The notes under the pieces: model-generated
Told to the model about the DNA's origin: nothing
The model's database searches: none
The model's input: only the letters and a program-made list of their open reading frames with translations
Source of the DNA: CAZKFG01 sp964551985
GTDB lineage: Bacteria > Bacillota > Negativicutes > Acidaminococcales > JAISLQ01
DNA: 12,127 nucleotides
NCBI GenBank assembly: GCA_964551985.1
Contig: CAZKFG010000060.1
Span: forward strand, 1 to 12,127
Reading direction: 5' to 3'
Shown: piece after piece, positions 1 through 7,546 of the stretch
Layout: the number at the start of each line of letters is the position of its first letter
Position numbering within the stretch: the stretch's first letter is position 1
Translations under genes and position numbers: made by a program

Positions 1-1
1 C

Positions 2-52
2 TTTGTAGCAGGTAGTAGTGCAGCAAAAAGAAAGGAGAATGATAGCTTTTGA
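2..52 (+). CDS. C-terminal end of an upstream gene, possibly HI0933/BaiN-type FAD flavoprotein (partial)
   Basis: Reading frame 2 is open from the window edge to a TGA at 50-52 and encodes the 16 residues FVAGSSAAKRKENDSF. The stop overlaps the TTG start of cmk by four bases (TTGA), as expected for translationally coupled neighbours. The FVAG..AA pattern resembles the C-terminal end of HI0933/BaiN-type NAD(P)/FAD-dependent oxidoreductases, where a GYVAG-like segment closes the FAD domain, and such genes often precede cmk in Bacillota. That identification is inference from very few residues. The other common upstream neighbour, aroA, ends differently. That a coding tail ends here is fairly secure; its identity is not. 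Confidence 0.45.
   Translation, partial: FVAGSSAAKRKENDSF
31..37 (+). promoter_or_regulatory. Ribosome binding site deciding the TTG start of cmk
   Basis: AAAGGAG lies 11 bases before TTG at 49. The only nearby ATG (39-41) opens a frame that stops after five codons, so TTG at 49 is the workable start. Confidence 0.6.
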
Positions 53-729
53 GTGATAATTTTATTATAGCAATTGATGGTCCAGCAGGTGCTGGTAAAA
101 GCACTATAGCAAAAATTGTTGCAGCAAAGCTTGGATTTTCTTATATAGATACTGGTGCAATGTATCGCGCTATTGCTCTTAAAGCTCTAGAACTGGGGAA
201 AATCAATAATAAAGAAGCAGTTGAGCAAATTGCTGAAAATATAGTAATTAACTTTGAGCCACAAGAAGATATAAATAAAGTTTTTGTTGATGGACAGGAT
301 GTAACAGAAAAAATACGTTTGCCCGAAGTATCAAATAAGGCGTCTTATGTCTCTGGTTTAGCTAAAGTTAGACAGGCAATGCTTGTGCAACAAAGAAAGT
401 TAGGCGAAGCAGGCAATGTTATTATGGATGGTCGAGATGTCGGAACGTGTATTTTCCCTAATGCCGATGTTAAAGTTTTTTTGACTGCTACAAGCATTGA
501 AAGGGCAAGAAGACGCTATATTGAACTTGTTGCTAAAGGTCAAAATATAGATTTGAAAGAATTACAAAAAGAAATCGATGCCCGCGACAAGGCAGATAGT
601 GAAAGGGAAATTGCTCCACTTAAAAAAGCCGATGACGCAGTTGAACTTGATTCAACAAAGCTAAGTATTTATCAAACAGCAGATTTGATAATTGATTTAG
701 TCAGGAGAAAACAAGGCAATGCTTTATAA
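49..729 (+). CDS. cmk: Cytidylate kinase
   Basis: CMP/dCMP kinase, which moves the ATP gamma-phosphate onto CMP or dCMP in the cytoplasm, feeding CTP and dCTP pools and CDP-lipid synthesis. The 226-residue length is typical of the bacterial family. The P-loop GPAGAGKST is at residues 11-19, followed by IDTGAMYRA near 33-41, which belongs to the substrate-binding region. MDGRDVGT follows near 125-132 and the lid-like RDKADSERE near 182-190. Translation starts at TTG, supported by AAAGGAG upstream. The start overlaps the preceding stop by 4 bp, and the 3' end overlaps plsC by 11 bp, so the genes are probably co-translated. Pairing with plsC and ispH/S1 is a common Bacillota arrangement. Confidence 0.96.
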   Translation: MSDNFIIAIDGPAGAGKSTIAKIVAAKLGFSYIDTGAMYRAIALKALELGKINNKEAVEQIAENIVINFEPQEDINKVFVDGQDVTEKIRLPEVSNKASYVSGLAKVRQAMLVQQRKLGEAGNVIMDGRDVGTCIFPNADVKVFLTATSIERARRRYIELVAKGQNIDLKELQKEIDARDKADSEREIAPLKKADDAVELDSTKLSIYQTADLIIDLVRRKQGNAL

Positions 730-1321
730 TATTACAAGGGTTATTTTCAACGCAGTATATTTTTCTTTTTTTAGATTGAAAATAATTGGACTTGAAAATA
801 TACCTAAAGATGGTGCGGTAGTAATAGCTAGCAATCATATAAGTCTTCTTGATCCACCAACAATAGGTACTGCTTGCAGATATCGTAAGATAGCGTTTAT
901 GGCCAAACAGGAGCTTTTTGATATTTTCATTTTTGGCAATATCATAAGACGATTTGGCGCTTTTCCTGTCAAAAGAGGTACTTCTGACAGAAATGCAATT
1001 AAAACGGCTTTAGAAATATTAAAAAACAAAGATGTTTTAGGAATTTTCCCTGAAGGAACTAGAAGTAAAGATGGAAAACTTGGCAAAGCAGGACCAACTG
1101 TTGTTATGCTTGCAAGTAGAACTAATGCAGTTATTGTGCCAACAGCTGTTATTGGTACTAATAAAATAAGTTTTTCTAATCCTTTTCCTAAAATTACAGT
1201 TGCTTTTGGCAAACGGATAATTTTGCCGAAAAATCAAGAGGATAAAGGTTTTTTAGAAGAATACACAAAGATAATGATGAAAGAAATAGAAACATTATTA
1301 ATAACAAATAAAAAGGATTGA
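719..1321 (+). CDS. plsC: 1-acyl-sn-glycerol-3-phosphate acyltransferase (PlsC family)
   Basis: Transfers a fatty acyl chain to lysophosphatidate, giving phosphatidate, the precursor of membrane phospholipids. It acts at the inner face of the membrane. The 200-residue protein has the acyltransferase HX4D motif (H40 ISLL D45) and the glycerol-phosphate-binding FPEGTRS motif at 110-116. A short hydrophobic N-terminus (about 5-20) probably anchors it. The length is at the short end, typical of the compact Bacillota form. The ATG lies inside the end of cmk (11 bp overlap), with AGGAG at 703-707 as a slightly distant ribosome site. plsY and gpsA, further along the same unit, supply its lysophosphatidate. 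Acyl-donor specificity (acyl-ACP or acyl-CoA) cannot be read from sequence. Confidence 0.93.
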   Translation: MLYNITRVIFNAVYFSFFRLKIIGLENIPKDGAVVIASNHISLLDPPTIGTACRYRKIAFMAKQELFDIFIFGNIIRRFGAFPVKRGTSDRNAIKTALEILKNKDVLGIFPEGTRSKDGKLGKAGPTVVMLASRTNAVIVPTAVIGTNKISFSNPFPKITVAFGKRIILPKNQEDKGFLEEYTKIMMKEIETLLITNKKD

Positions 1322-1325
1322 TAAT

Positions 1326-3293
1326 ATGCAGATTATTTTTTCAACAAATATGGGTTTTTGTCACGGAGTTAAAAAAGCAGTTGCTAAAGCTTTAGAAAGT
1401 GGTAGCGGTTCATATACATTAGGCTCACTTATTCACAACCAACAAATGGTGGATAAACTAAGAGAAAAGGGCATTACAAAGGTAGATTCTCTTTATGGTG
1501 TTGCAAGTGGTAGTAAAGTAATTTTTCGCTCGCACGGTGAATCACCTACAAACTATGCTATTGCTCAAAATAGAAATTTAGAAGTTATAGATGTTACTTG
1601 TGATTTTGTTAAAAAAGCTCAAGATAGTGGAAAACTACTAGCTAAAGAAGGTTTTGAGGTAATTATTATCGGAGATGATAAGCATCCTGAAGTTACGGCT
1701 ATTAAAGCTTGGGTTGGTAACGGTACTAAAGTTGTACGAACTGTGCAAGAAGTAGAAGAACTTCCAAGTGGTAAAAAATATGGCGTTATAGCACAAACAA
1801 CTTGTACTGATGACTTATTTGCAACTTTGAGTAAAAAAATAGAAGAAAAAGCAGAGCAAGTAAAAATTATCAATACAATTTGCAGCGCAACCAAACAAAG
1901 ACAGCAAGCTGCTATTGAGCTTGCTAAAAAAGCTGATACAGTTATTGTTGTTGGTAGTCAAGGTAGTGCTAACACAACGCACTTAGCAGAGATTGCCGCA
2001 CAATATTGTCCGAAAGTAATCTTTATTGAAACAAAAGATGAACTAGATCAAGAAATGTTAAAAGGAACAAAAGTACTTGGAATAACATCAGGTGCTTCAA
2101 CACCGGATTGGCTTGTACAAGAGATTGTCGACAAAATTCAAGGCATGGATATGTTTTTTAACCAAGATGGTTCAAGAAAATTATTTTTGGGTGATATTGT
2201 TGAGGGTGTAGTTGTCAGCATAAGAGACAATATTGCTTTTGTTGATATTAATCACAAAAGTGAAGGTATGCTTAGTTTGCAGGATTTGTCTTTACTTCCG
2301 TTAGATGATATCACTTCTCTTATTAGTGTAGATGATAAAATAAACGCTGTTATTGTAGGTATTGATAAAGACGGTAATGCTAAATTATCAAAAGTCAAAT
2401 ATGATGCTCTAGTAGCAGATGAGAAACTTAAAAAAGCTCAAGAAAATAATGAGAAAATAGAAGCTATAGTTACAGGTGTTGTCAAAGGTGGTGTCAGTTG
2501 TCAAGTATTTGGGATAAATGCTTTTATCCCTGCTTCTCATTTAGATTTGAATAAAGTAGAAGATTTATCAGTATTTGTGGGTAAAAAGTTTTTAGTACAA
2601 ATTATAGAATTGGATGTAGAAAGTCAACGCAAAAAAATTGTTTTGTCAAGACGCGAAGTACTAAAACAAGAAAAGCAAGAACATGAACAATCATTATATG
2701 CTAAATTAAAAATAGGCGAAAAATATTCTGGTATAGTATCACGTTTGACTTCATTTGGTGCATTTGTTGATTTAGGTGGGGTAGACGGTCTTTTGCATGT
2801 TGCTGATATGGCTTGGCAAAAAGTTAAAAATCCTGAAGACATTTTAAAGCTTGGGGATAAAGTAGAAGTTTTAGTTCAAAAAGTAGATGCTTTGAATAAA
2901 AAAATATCTTTAAATTTACGTGATTTACAGCAAGATCCTTGGCTTGTTAATGCTGAAAAATATCAAGTTGGTCAAATTGTTCAAGGAAAAGTAAGTAAAA
3001 TAATGAAGTTTGGCGCTTTTGTAGCACTAGATAATTTGGTAGAAGGTCTTGTACATGTATCAGAAATTTCTGATGAACATACACAAAATATTGAATCTGT
3101 GCTAGAAATTGGTCAAGAAGTAAAAGTTATGATTTTAGCAATTGATAAAAAAACCAAAAAAGTATCTTTGAGTATAGCTCAAGCCAAAAAAGAAGAGGAA
3201 AAACAAGAGTTTAGTGAATTTTTAGGAGATAAAGATGAGTTTAGTAACTCTATTGGCAGTAAGTTTGATTTGACAAAATTGTTTGGTAAATAA
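1326..3293 (+). CDS. ispH: 4-hydroxy-3-methylbut-2-enyl diphosphate reductase fused to S1 RNA-binding domains
   Basis: A two-part protein of 655 residues. Residues 1 to about 280 are IspH, the Fe-S enzyme that reduces HMBPP to IPP and DMAPP in the last MEP-pathway step. The three cluster cysteines are C12 (GFCHGV), C92 (TCDF) and C186 (TICSAT). Likely substrate residues are H37, H70, H120, E122, T158/T159, S214, N216 and S258. Residues 287-620 contain four S1 domains, starting near 287, 376, 463 and 547. The last two are the most canonical (SFGAFVDLGGVDGLLHVA and KFGAFVALDNLVEGLVHVSE). A lysine/glutamate-rich tail follows. The fusion is a known bifunctional annotation in Negativicutes and Clostridia. 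The S1 part may serve as the cell's S1-like translation factor, but that role is inferred. AAAAGGA at 1311-1317 precedes the ATG by eight bases, and plsC ends four bases upstream. Confidence 0.95.
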   Translation: MQIIFSTNMGFCHGVKKAVAKALESGSGSYTLGSLIHNQQMVDKLREKGITKVDSLYGVASGSKVIFRSHGESPTNYAIAQNRNLEVIDVTCDFVKKAQDSGKLLAKEGFEVIIIGDDKHPEVTAIKAWVGNGTKVVRTVQEVEELPSGKKYGVIAQTTCTDDLFATLSKKIEEKAEQVKIINTICSATKQRQQAAIELAKKADTVIVVGSQGSANTTHLAEIAAQYCPKVIFIETKDELDQEMLKGTKVLGITSGASTPDWLVQEIVDKIQGMDMFFNQDGSRKLFLGDIVEGVVVSIRDNIAFVDINHKSEGMLSLQDLSLLPLDDITSLISVDDKINAVIVGIDKDGNAKLSKVKYDALVADEKLKKAQENNEKIEAIVTGVVKGGVSCQVFGINAFIPASHLDLNKVEDLSVFVGKKFLVQIIELDVESQRKKIVLSRREVLKQEKQEHEQSLYAKLKIGEKYSGIVSRLTSFGAFVDLGGVDGLLHVADMAWQKVKNPEDILKLGDKVEVLVQKVDALNKKISLNLRDLQQDPWLVNAEKYQVGQIVQGKVSKIMKFGAFVALDNLVEGLVHVSEISDEHTQNIESVLEIGQEVKVMILAIDKKTKKVSLSIAQAKKEEEKQEFSEFLGDKDEFSNSIGSKFDLTKLFGK

Positions 3294-3296
3294 TTT

Positions 3297-4358
3297 ATGT
3301 TAAGACAATCGAGAAAATTAGAGCATATAGAGTGCTTTTTAAAGACTTATAAACAAACAGATAATGGGTTTTCGGATGTTAAGTTAATTCACCATTGTCT
3401 GTCAGATTTTAGTGAGCAAGATATTTGTTTGCAAACCAAACTTGCGGATATAAACCTTGAAAATCCAATTATCATAAATGCCATAACAGGCGGTGATGAT
3501 AAAGTCTTAAAAATAAACAAAAGTCTAGCTGAATTTGCTAAAAAAGCAAATTTGGCTATGGCTGTTGGTTCACAATATGCCGCAATAAAAAATCCTGATG
3601 TAGTGTCAAGTTATAAAATTGTCAGAAAAATAAATCCAGATGGAATTGTTTTTGCTAATATTGGCGCTTATGCCGCTCCTATTCAAGCACAAGCGGCTGT
3701 AGATATGATTGATGCTCAGGCTTTACAAATTCATTTGAATATTGCGCAAGAACTGTTTATGGTAGAAGGCGATAGAGATTTTAGCAAGTATTTGGATAAT
3801 ATCAGAAGAATAGTCGATTTTGTAACTGTTCCTGTTATTGTCAAGGAAACAGGCTGTGGTATATGTCAAGAAGCGGCAGTAAAACTGCTTGATGCCGGAG
3901 TAAAAATTATTGATATTTCTGCTCGTGGCGGTAGTAATTTTGTCGCTATTGAAACATCAAGAGTGAATAAAGTTATTGATGATGAATTTTTAAACTGGGG
4001 TTTAACTACTGCAGTAAGTACTCTTGAAACAAAGCAAATTGTTAAAGATAAGGCAAATATTATCTCATCAGGTGGAATTGTTAGTGCTTTTGATATTGTA
4101 AAATCACTCTCTTGTGGAGCAGACGCTGTAGCTATCGCAGGATTATTTTTGCAAGAATTACTTAATAATAATGATATAGATTATTTGTGTAAAAAGGTTG
4201 TGCAGCTTATAAATGACAGTAAAAAAATAATGCTGCTTATGGGTTGTGCTGATATAAAACATTTACACAGCCAACCAATAGTCATAACAGGTTTTGTTCG
4301 CTCGTGGCTAGAAGCTCGTGGCATTGATATTGCAAAACTTAGTTTAAGTCGTATATAG
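3297..4358 (+). CDS. fni: Type 2 isopentenyl-diphosphate delta-isomerase
   Basis: FMN- and NAD(P)H-dependent isomerase that interconverts IPP and DMAPP, the products of the IspH enzyme encoded just upstream. The 353 residues form a TIM-barrel flavoprotein of usual length. It opens with the family's RK.EHI signature (residues 6-11), then ITGG at 63-66 (often MTGG elsewhere), VGSQ at 90-93, ANIGA at 120-124 and HLN at 146-148. Q151 with the VEGD stretch (156-159) is the likely catalytic and Mg-binding part. KETGCGI (183-189), ARGG (209-212) and SSGG (257-260) are the later FMN/phosphate loops. It starts three bases after the ispH/S1 stop and has no visible Shine-Dalgarno, so coupling to the upstream gene is likely. 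It is unrelated to the type 1 (Nudix) isomerase. Confidence 0.93.
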   Translation: MLRQSRKLEHIECFLKTYKQTDNGFSDVKLIHHCLSDFSEQDICLQTKLADINLENPIIINAITGGDDKVLKINKSLAEFAKKANLAMAVGSQYAAIKNPDVVSSYKIVRKINPDGIVFANIGAYAAPIQAQAAVDMIDAQALQIHLNIAQELFMVEGDRDFSKYLDNIRRIVDFVTVPVIVKETGCGICQEAAVKLLDAGVKIIDISARGGSNFVAIETSRVNKVIDDEFLNWGLTTAVSTLETKQIVKDKANIISSGGIVSAFDIVKSLSCGADAVAIAGLFLQELLNNNDIDYLCKKVVQLINDSKKIMLLMGCADIKHLHSQPIVITGFVRSWLEARGIDIAKLSLSRI

Positions 4359-4366
4359 GTGTAAAA

Positions 4367-5653
4367 ATGTTACAAAACAAAAAAATTCAATCAGTAAAGC
4401 CAGGCAGTATTGCAGATATAGCAGGTATAAAAGATGATGAAATATTGCTTAGAGTCAATGGACAAGATTTTAATGATACAATTGATTTGAGTTTTCTGTT
4501 TGCTGATTGTGATTTACGATTGACAATTTTAGACAAATGTGGTCAAGAACGCCTTGTAAACATACAAAAGGATATTGATCAAGATGTTGGACTTGTTTTT
4601 TCAACAGCAGTTTTTGACGGAATAAGGTGTTGTCATAATAAGTGTGTTTTTTGTTTTGTTGAACAAATGGCTCCTAAAATGCGAGATAGTCTATATATTA
4701 GAGATGATGACTATAGATTGTCATTTTTGTTTGGTAATTTTATTACTTTAACAAATTTGACAGATGCAGATAAAAAGCGTATAGTACAATATAATTTGTC
4801 GCCTTTATATGTATCTATTCATGCAACAGACCCAGCTGTTCGTAAATTTTTATTGAAAAATCCTAAAGCTTGCAATATTTTCCAAGACATTAAAGATTTG
4901 GCAAGTTATGGTATACAATTTCATGCACAAGTTGTTTTGTGTCCTGGTATTAATGATGGTAAAATACTTGATAAAACAGTTGAAGATTTATTATATTTAC
5001 AAGATAGTATTCTATCTTTAGCAGTTGTTCCAGTTGGTTTGACAAAATATTGCAAAAATCTTGACAACATTTTGCGCTCATTTACCAAGAATGAAGCTAA
5101 AAATATTGTTCAGAGAATCGATAGATGGCAAAAAACTTGTAGAGATAAGTTTGGAAGAAGTTTTATTTATGCTGCTGATGAATTTTATGTGCAAGCGGAT
5201 ATACCTTTTCCAGAAGCTGAATTTTATGATGGCTTTATGCAATATGAAAATGGTGTTGGTATTTGTCGAAAGTTTATTAATGAGTGGTACGAACAAAAAG
5301 CCGATTTTAGCAATGCTAAACAAGAATATTGCATAATCTGCGGTCAGTCTGGTGCTAAGGTTATACAATCATTGTTAAATGAAAGTAAATTAAATCATCA
5401 GTTATTAGTTGTAGATAATGAGTTTTTTGGCAATTCAGTTACTGTTACAGGATTACTTACGGGAAATGATATTATTCAAGCTATAAATAATTTGCCTAAT
5501 AAACCTTGCGAAATTATTTTGCCTAGTGTTATGTTGAGGGATGATAATCTTTTTTTAGATGATATGAGTTTGGAAAAGTTTATCGAAAAAGTACAAGCTA
5601 ATATACACATAGTACACGATGCAGTTGAATTGAAAAAATTGCTGACAAAATAA
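4367..5653 (+). CDS. DUF512 family protein with N-terminal PDZ-like domain and radical-SAM-like cysteine motif
   Basis: Conserved bacterial family of unknown function. Residues 1 to about 67 look like a PDZ domain (SVKPGSIADIAGIKDDEILLRVNG region). A cysteine cluster C89-HNK-C93-VF-C96 has the CX3CX2C spacing of radical SAM [4Fe-4S] enzymes, with C88 adjacent. A TIM-barrel-like stretch follows (YVSIHATD near 148-155, VLCPGIND near 190-197). The C-terminal DUF512 domain carries FFGNSVTVTGLLTGNDI (353-369) and LPSVMLRDD (385-393). A further CX2C at 322/325 lies in a loop that is usually glycine-rich, so metal binding there is speculative. The ATG has AGGTG five bases upstream, overlapping the fni stop. 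Family members often sit beside der, plsY and gpsA, as here, which hints at a link to ribosome assembly or the envelope but does not show one. Confidence 0.9.
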   Translation: MLQNKKIQSVKPGSIADIAGIKDDEILLRVNGQDFNDTIDLSFLFADCDLRLTILDKCGQERLVNIQKDIDQDVGLVFSTAVFDGIRCCHNKCVFCFVEQMAPKMRDSLYIRDDDYRLSFLFGNFITLTNLTDADKKRIVQYNLSPLYVSIHATDPAVRKFLLKNPKACNIFQDIKDLASYGIQFHAQVVLCPGINDGKILDKTVEDLLYLQDSILSLAVVPVGLTKYCKNLDNILRSFTKNEAKNIVQRIDRWQKTCRDKFGRSFIYAADEFYVQADIPFPEAEFYDGFMQYENGVGICRKFINEWYEQKADFSNAKQEYCIICGQSGAKVIQSLLNESKLNHQLLVVDNEFFGNSVTVTGLLTGNDIIQAINNLPNKPCEIILPSVMLRDDNLFLDDMSLEKFIEKVQANIHIVHDAVELKKLLTK

Positions 5654-5668
5654 AGGCGGTGTAGAATT

Positions 5669-6199
5669 ATGAAAAATGAACTTGGCTTGATTCACGTTTA
5701 CACAGGTGATGGTAAAGGTAAGACTACTGCGGCTATTGGTATGGCTGTTAGAGCTTGCGGACAAGGCATGAAGGTGTTGATGTTACAGTTTTTAAAAGGT
5801 GATATAGAATATGGTGAGATTAAGCTATTTGACAAAATACCTGGTTTTGAGATAATACAAATAGGTAATCGGGAAATGGCTGATTTTGCTCAAAAAGACC
5901 CTTTACTTGAAAAGCTTATTAAAGATGGCTGGGAGATGGCAAAGCAAAAAATATTATCAAAAAAATATGATATGGTAATATTAGATGAAATGAATTTGGT
6001 AAATTATATAGGTATTATACCAAGAGCAGAAGTTCTGGATTTTTTAAAGTATAACAATACACATCCAGTAGAACTTGTCTTTACAGGTCGTAATGCTTCA
6101 AATGAGCTTATTCAAGTAGCAGATCTTGTTACAGAAATGAAAGAGATAAAACATTATTATCAAAAAGGCGTACAATCGCGTATTGGTATTGATCATTGA
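5669..6199 (+). CDS. cobO: Cob(I)yrinic acid a,c-diamide adenosyltransferase (CobA/CobO/BtuR type)
   Basis: ATP:corrinoid adenosyltransferase, which attaches the 5'-deoxyadenosyl group to the reduced cobalt of corrinoids to give coenzyme B12 forms. The 176-residue length fits this family. The Walker A loop GDGKGKTT is at 13-20, a Walker-B-like VILDEMN at 103-109, VFTGRNAS at 137-144, and the family's C-terminal signature ADLVTEMKEIKHYYQKGV at 151-168. It is distinct from the PduO and EutT types. A good ribosome site (AAGGCGGTG, 5653-5661) precedes the ATG. No other cobalamin gene and no B12 riboswitch is nearby, so it is probably expressed constitutively with the housekeeping unit and serves salvage or synthesis encoded elsewhere. 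The symbol follows homology; cobA or btuR would be equally valid. Confidence 0.92.
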   Translation: MKNELGLIHVYTGDGKGKTTAAIGMAVRACGQGMKVLMLQFLKGDIEYGEIKLFDKIPGFEIIQIGNREMADFAQKDPLLEKLIKDGWEMAKQKILSKKYDMVILDEMNLVNYIGIIPRAEVLDFLKYNNTHPVELVFTGRNASNELIQVADLVTEMKEIKHYYQKGVQSRIGIDH

Positions 6200-6201
6200 G
6201 A

Positions 6202-6208
6202 GTGAGGA
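6202..6208 (+). promoter_or_regulatory. Ribosome binding site for der
   Basis: AGTGAGG lies ten bases before ATG at 6219 and supports that start. The upstream in-frame TTG at 6183 would add 12 non-conserved residues and overlap cobO. Confidence 0.55.
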
Positions 6209-6218
6209 TTATAAAATT

Positions 6219-7544
6219 ATGGCAAAGCCTATTGTGGCAATAGTAGGTAGACCAAATGTTGGTAAATCTACTTTGTTTAATTTAATAGCAAATGAAAGGA
6301 TTTCTATTGTAGAAGATAACCCTGGTGTTACAAGAGATAGACTTTATGCACCAGCACAGTGGCTGGATAAAGAGTTTATGATGGTAGACACCGGTGGTAT
6401 TGAGGTTGGTTCTAAAGATAAAATGCTTTCATACATACGTGAGCAAGCAGATATTGCTATAAAAGAAGCTGATGTCATTGTTTTTGTCGTCGATGCTCGT
6501 TCTGGTTTGACTCAACAAGATGAAATTGTTGCCAATATTTTGCGTGGAGTAAAAAAACCATTGATACTTGTTGTAAATAAAGCTGATTCTTTAAAACAAG
6601 AGCTTGATTCTTATGATTTTTATAATCTTGGTCTTGGCGAGCCTATGCTCATTTCGGCTGCAAATAAATTAAATATTGGTGATCTGCTTGATGCAATAGT
6701 AGAAAAATTTCCTCCAGTAAATGATGATGAGTCAGACGGTAATGATGATATTATAAATGTTGCTATTATAGGTAGACCAAATGTTGGTAAATCTTCAATA
6801 TTTAATTCACTTGTAGGTTCTGAGCGCTCTATTGTAAGTGATGTAGCCGGTACTACACGTGATGCTATTGATACACAAGTAGAAAAAAATGGTATGAAGT
6901 TTTTGTTTATCGATACTGCCGGTATGCGCAGAAAAAGTAAAGTGGAAGAAGCTGTAGAAAAATATAGTACTATTCGTACTTTACGTTCAGTTGACCGTTG
7001 TGATGTTGTTTTGATGGTTATAGCTGCTGACGACGGCGTAACAGAACAGGATAAAAAAATAGCAGGTTACGCTCACGATGCTGGTAAGGGCATGATAATA
7101 GTTGTAAACAAGTGGGATTTGTTGGAAAAAAACACATCAACTCACTTAAGATATACTGAAGAACTGAGAAAAGAACTTATATTCGCTCAATATGCACCTG
7201 TTGTTTATGTTTCAGCGCAAACTCATCAAAGAATAGAGCGGTTGCCTGAAATAATAAATTTTGTTGCCGAGCAGCACGCCATGCGTATTTCAACAAGCAT
7301 TTTAAATCAAGTTGTTGAAGATGCGATAAGCATTAACCCACCACCTTCGGAAAAAGGTATCAGACTGAAAATTTTGTATGCTACACAAGTAAAAACCAAA
7401 CCGCCAACCTTTGTATTTTTTGTCAATAAACCAGAGATAATGCATTTTTCTTATCAAAGATTTTTAGAAAACAAACTGCGTGATGCTTTTGGTTTTGAAG
7501 GCACCCCAATTTATATGATAGTTCGTTCTCGTGAGGAAGAATAG
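6219..7544 (+). CDS. der: Ribosome biogenesis GTPase Der (EngA)
   Basis: Essential double-GTPase needed for maturation of the 50S ribosomal subunit. From the ATG at 6219 the protein has 441 residues, the usual family length. G domain 1 has GRPNVGKS (10-17), DTGG (57-60) and NKAD (120-123). An acidic linker (about 168-178) leads to G domain 2 with GRPNVGKS (185-192), DTAG (232-235) and NKWD (297-300). A KH-like RNA-binding domain fills about 353-441. The frame is open back to a TTG at 6183, but MAKPIVAIVG is the conserved beginning and a ribosome site precedes that ATG. The two P-loops are encoded by a perfect 26 bp DNA repeat, listed separately. plsY follows after two bases. Confidence 0.97.
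   Translation: MAKPIVAIVGRPNVGKSTLFNLIANERISIVEDNPGVTRDRLYAPAQWLDKEFMMVDTGGIEVGSKDKMLSYIREQADIAIKEADVIVFVVDARSGLTQQDEIVANILRGVKKPLILVVNKADSLKQELDSYDFYNLGLGEPMLISAANKLNIGDLLDAIVEKFPPVNDDESDGNDDIINVAIIGRPNVGKSSIFNSLVGSERSIVSDVAGTTRDAIDTQVEKNGMKFLFIDTAGMRRKSKVEEAVEKYSTIRTLRSVDRCDVVLMVIAADDGVTEQDKKIAGYAHDAGKGMIIVVNKWDLLEKNTSTHLRYTEELRKELIFAQYAPVVYVSAQTHQRIERLPEIINFVAEQHAMRISTSILNQVVEDAISINPPPSEKGIRLKILYATQVKTKPPTFVFFVNKPEIMHFSYQRFLENKLRDAFGFEGTPIYMIVRSREEE
6244..6269 (+). repeat. Direct repeat copy 1, over the first P-loop codons of der
   Basis: These 26 bases are identical to 6769-6794, 525 bp downstream (exactly 175 codons). They cover the GRPNVGKS codons, and all wobble positions match. The flanks differ on both sides. 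Confidence 0.9.
6769..6794 (+). repeat. Direct repeat copy 2, over the second P-loop codons of der
   Basis: Second copy of the 26-base direct repeat at 6244-6269, in the same reading frame of the same gene. It encodes residues 185-192 of Der. Confidence 0.9.
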
Positions 7545-7546
7545 TT

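Noticed and set aside
835..1212. 125-codon open frame on the minus strand inside plsC
   Set aside because: It lies wholly opposite a well-supported plsC and shows no recognisable domain. It is a shadow of that coding sequence.
2160..3290. ispH and rpsA as two separate genes
   Set aside because: The frame is continuous through residues 275-290 with no stop and no convincing internal ribosome site plus start, so a single fused product is the simplest reading.
5061..5368. Alternative plus- and minus-strand frames inside the DUF512 gene
   Set aside because: Both lie within a continuous, family-matching frame and encode low-complexity sequence without motifs, so the gene is not frameshifted here.
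5654..5668. Cobalamin riboswitch upstream of cobO
   Set aside because: The gap is 15 bases and is occupied by the ribosome binding site.
6183..6218. N-terminal extension of der from a TTG at 6183 (12 extra residues)
   Set aside because: It overlaps cobO, has no ribosome site, and the added residues do not fit the conserved Der beginning. ATG at 6219 is preceded by AGTGAGG.
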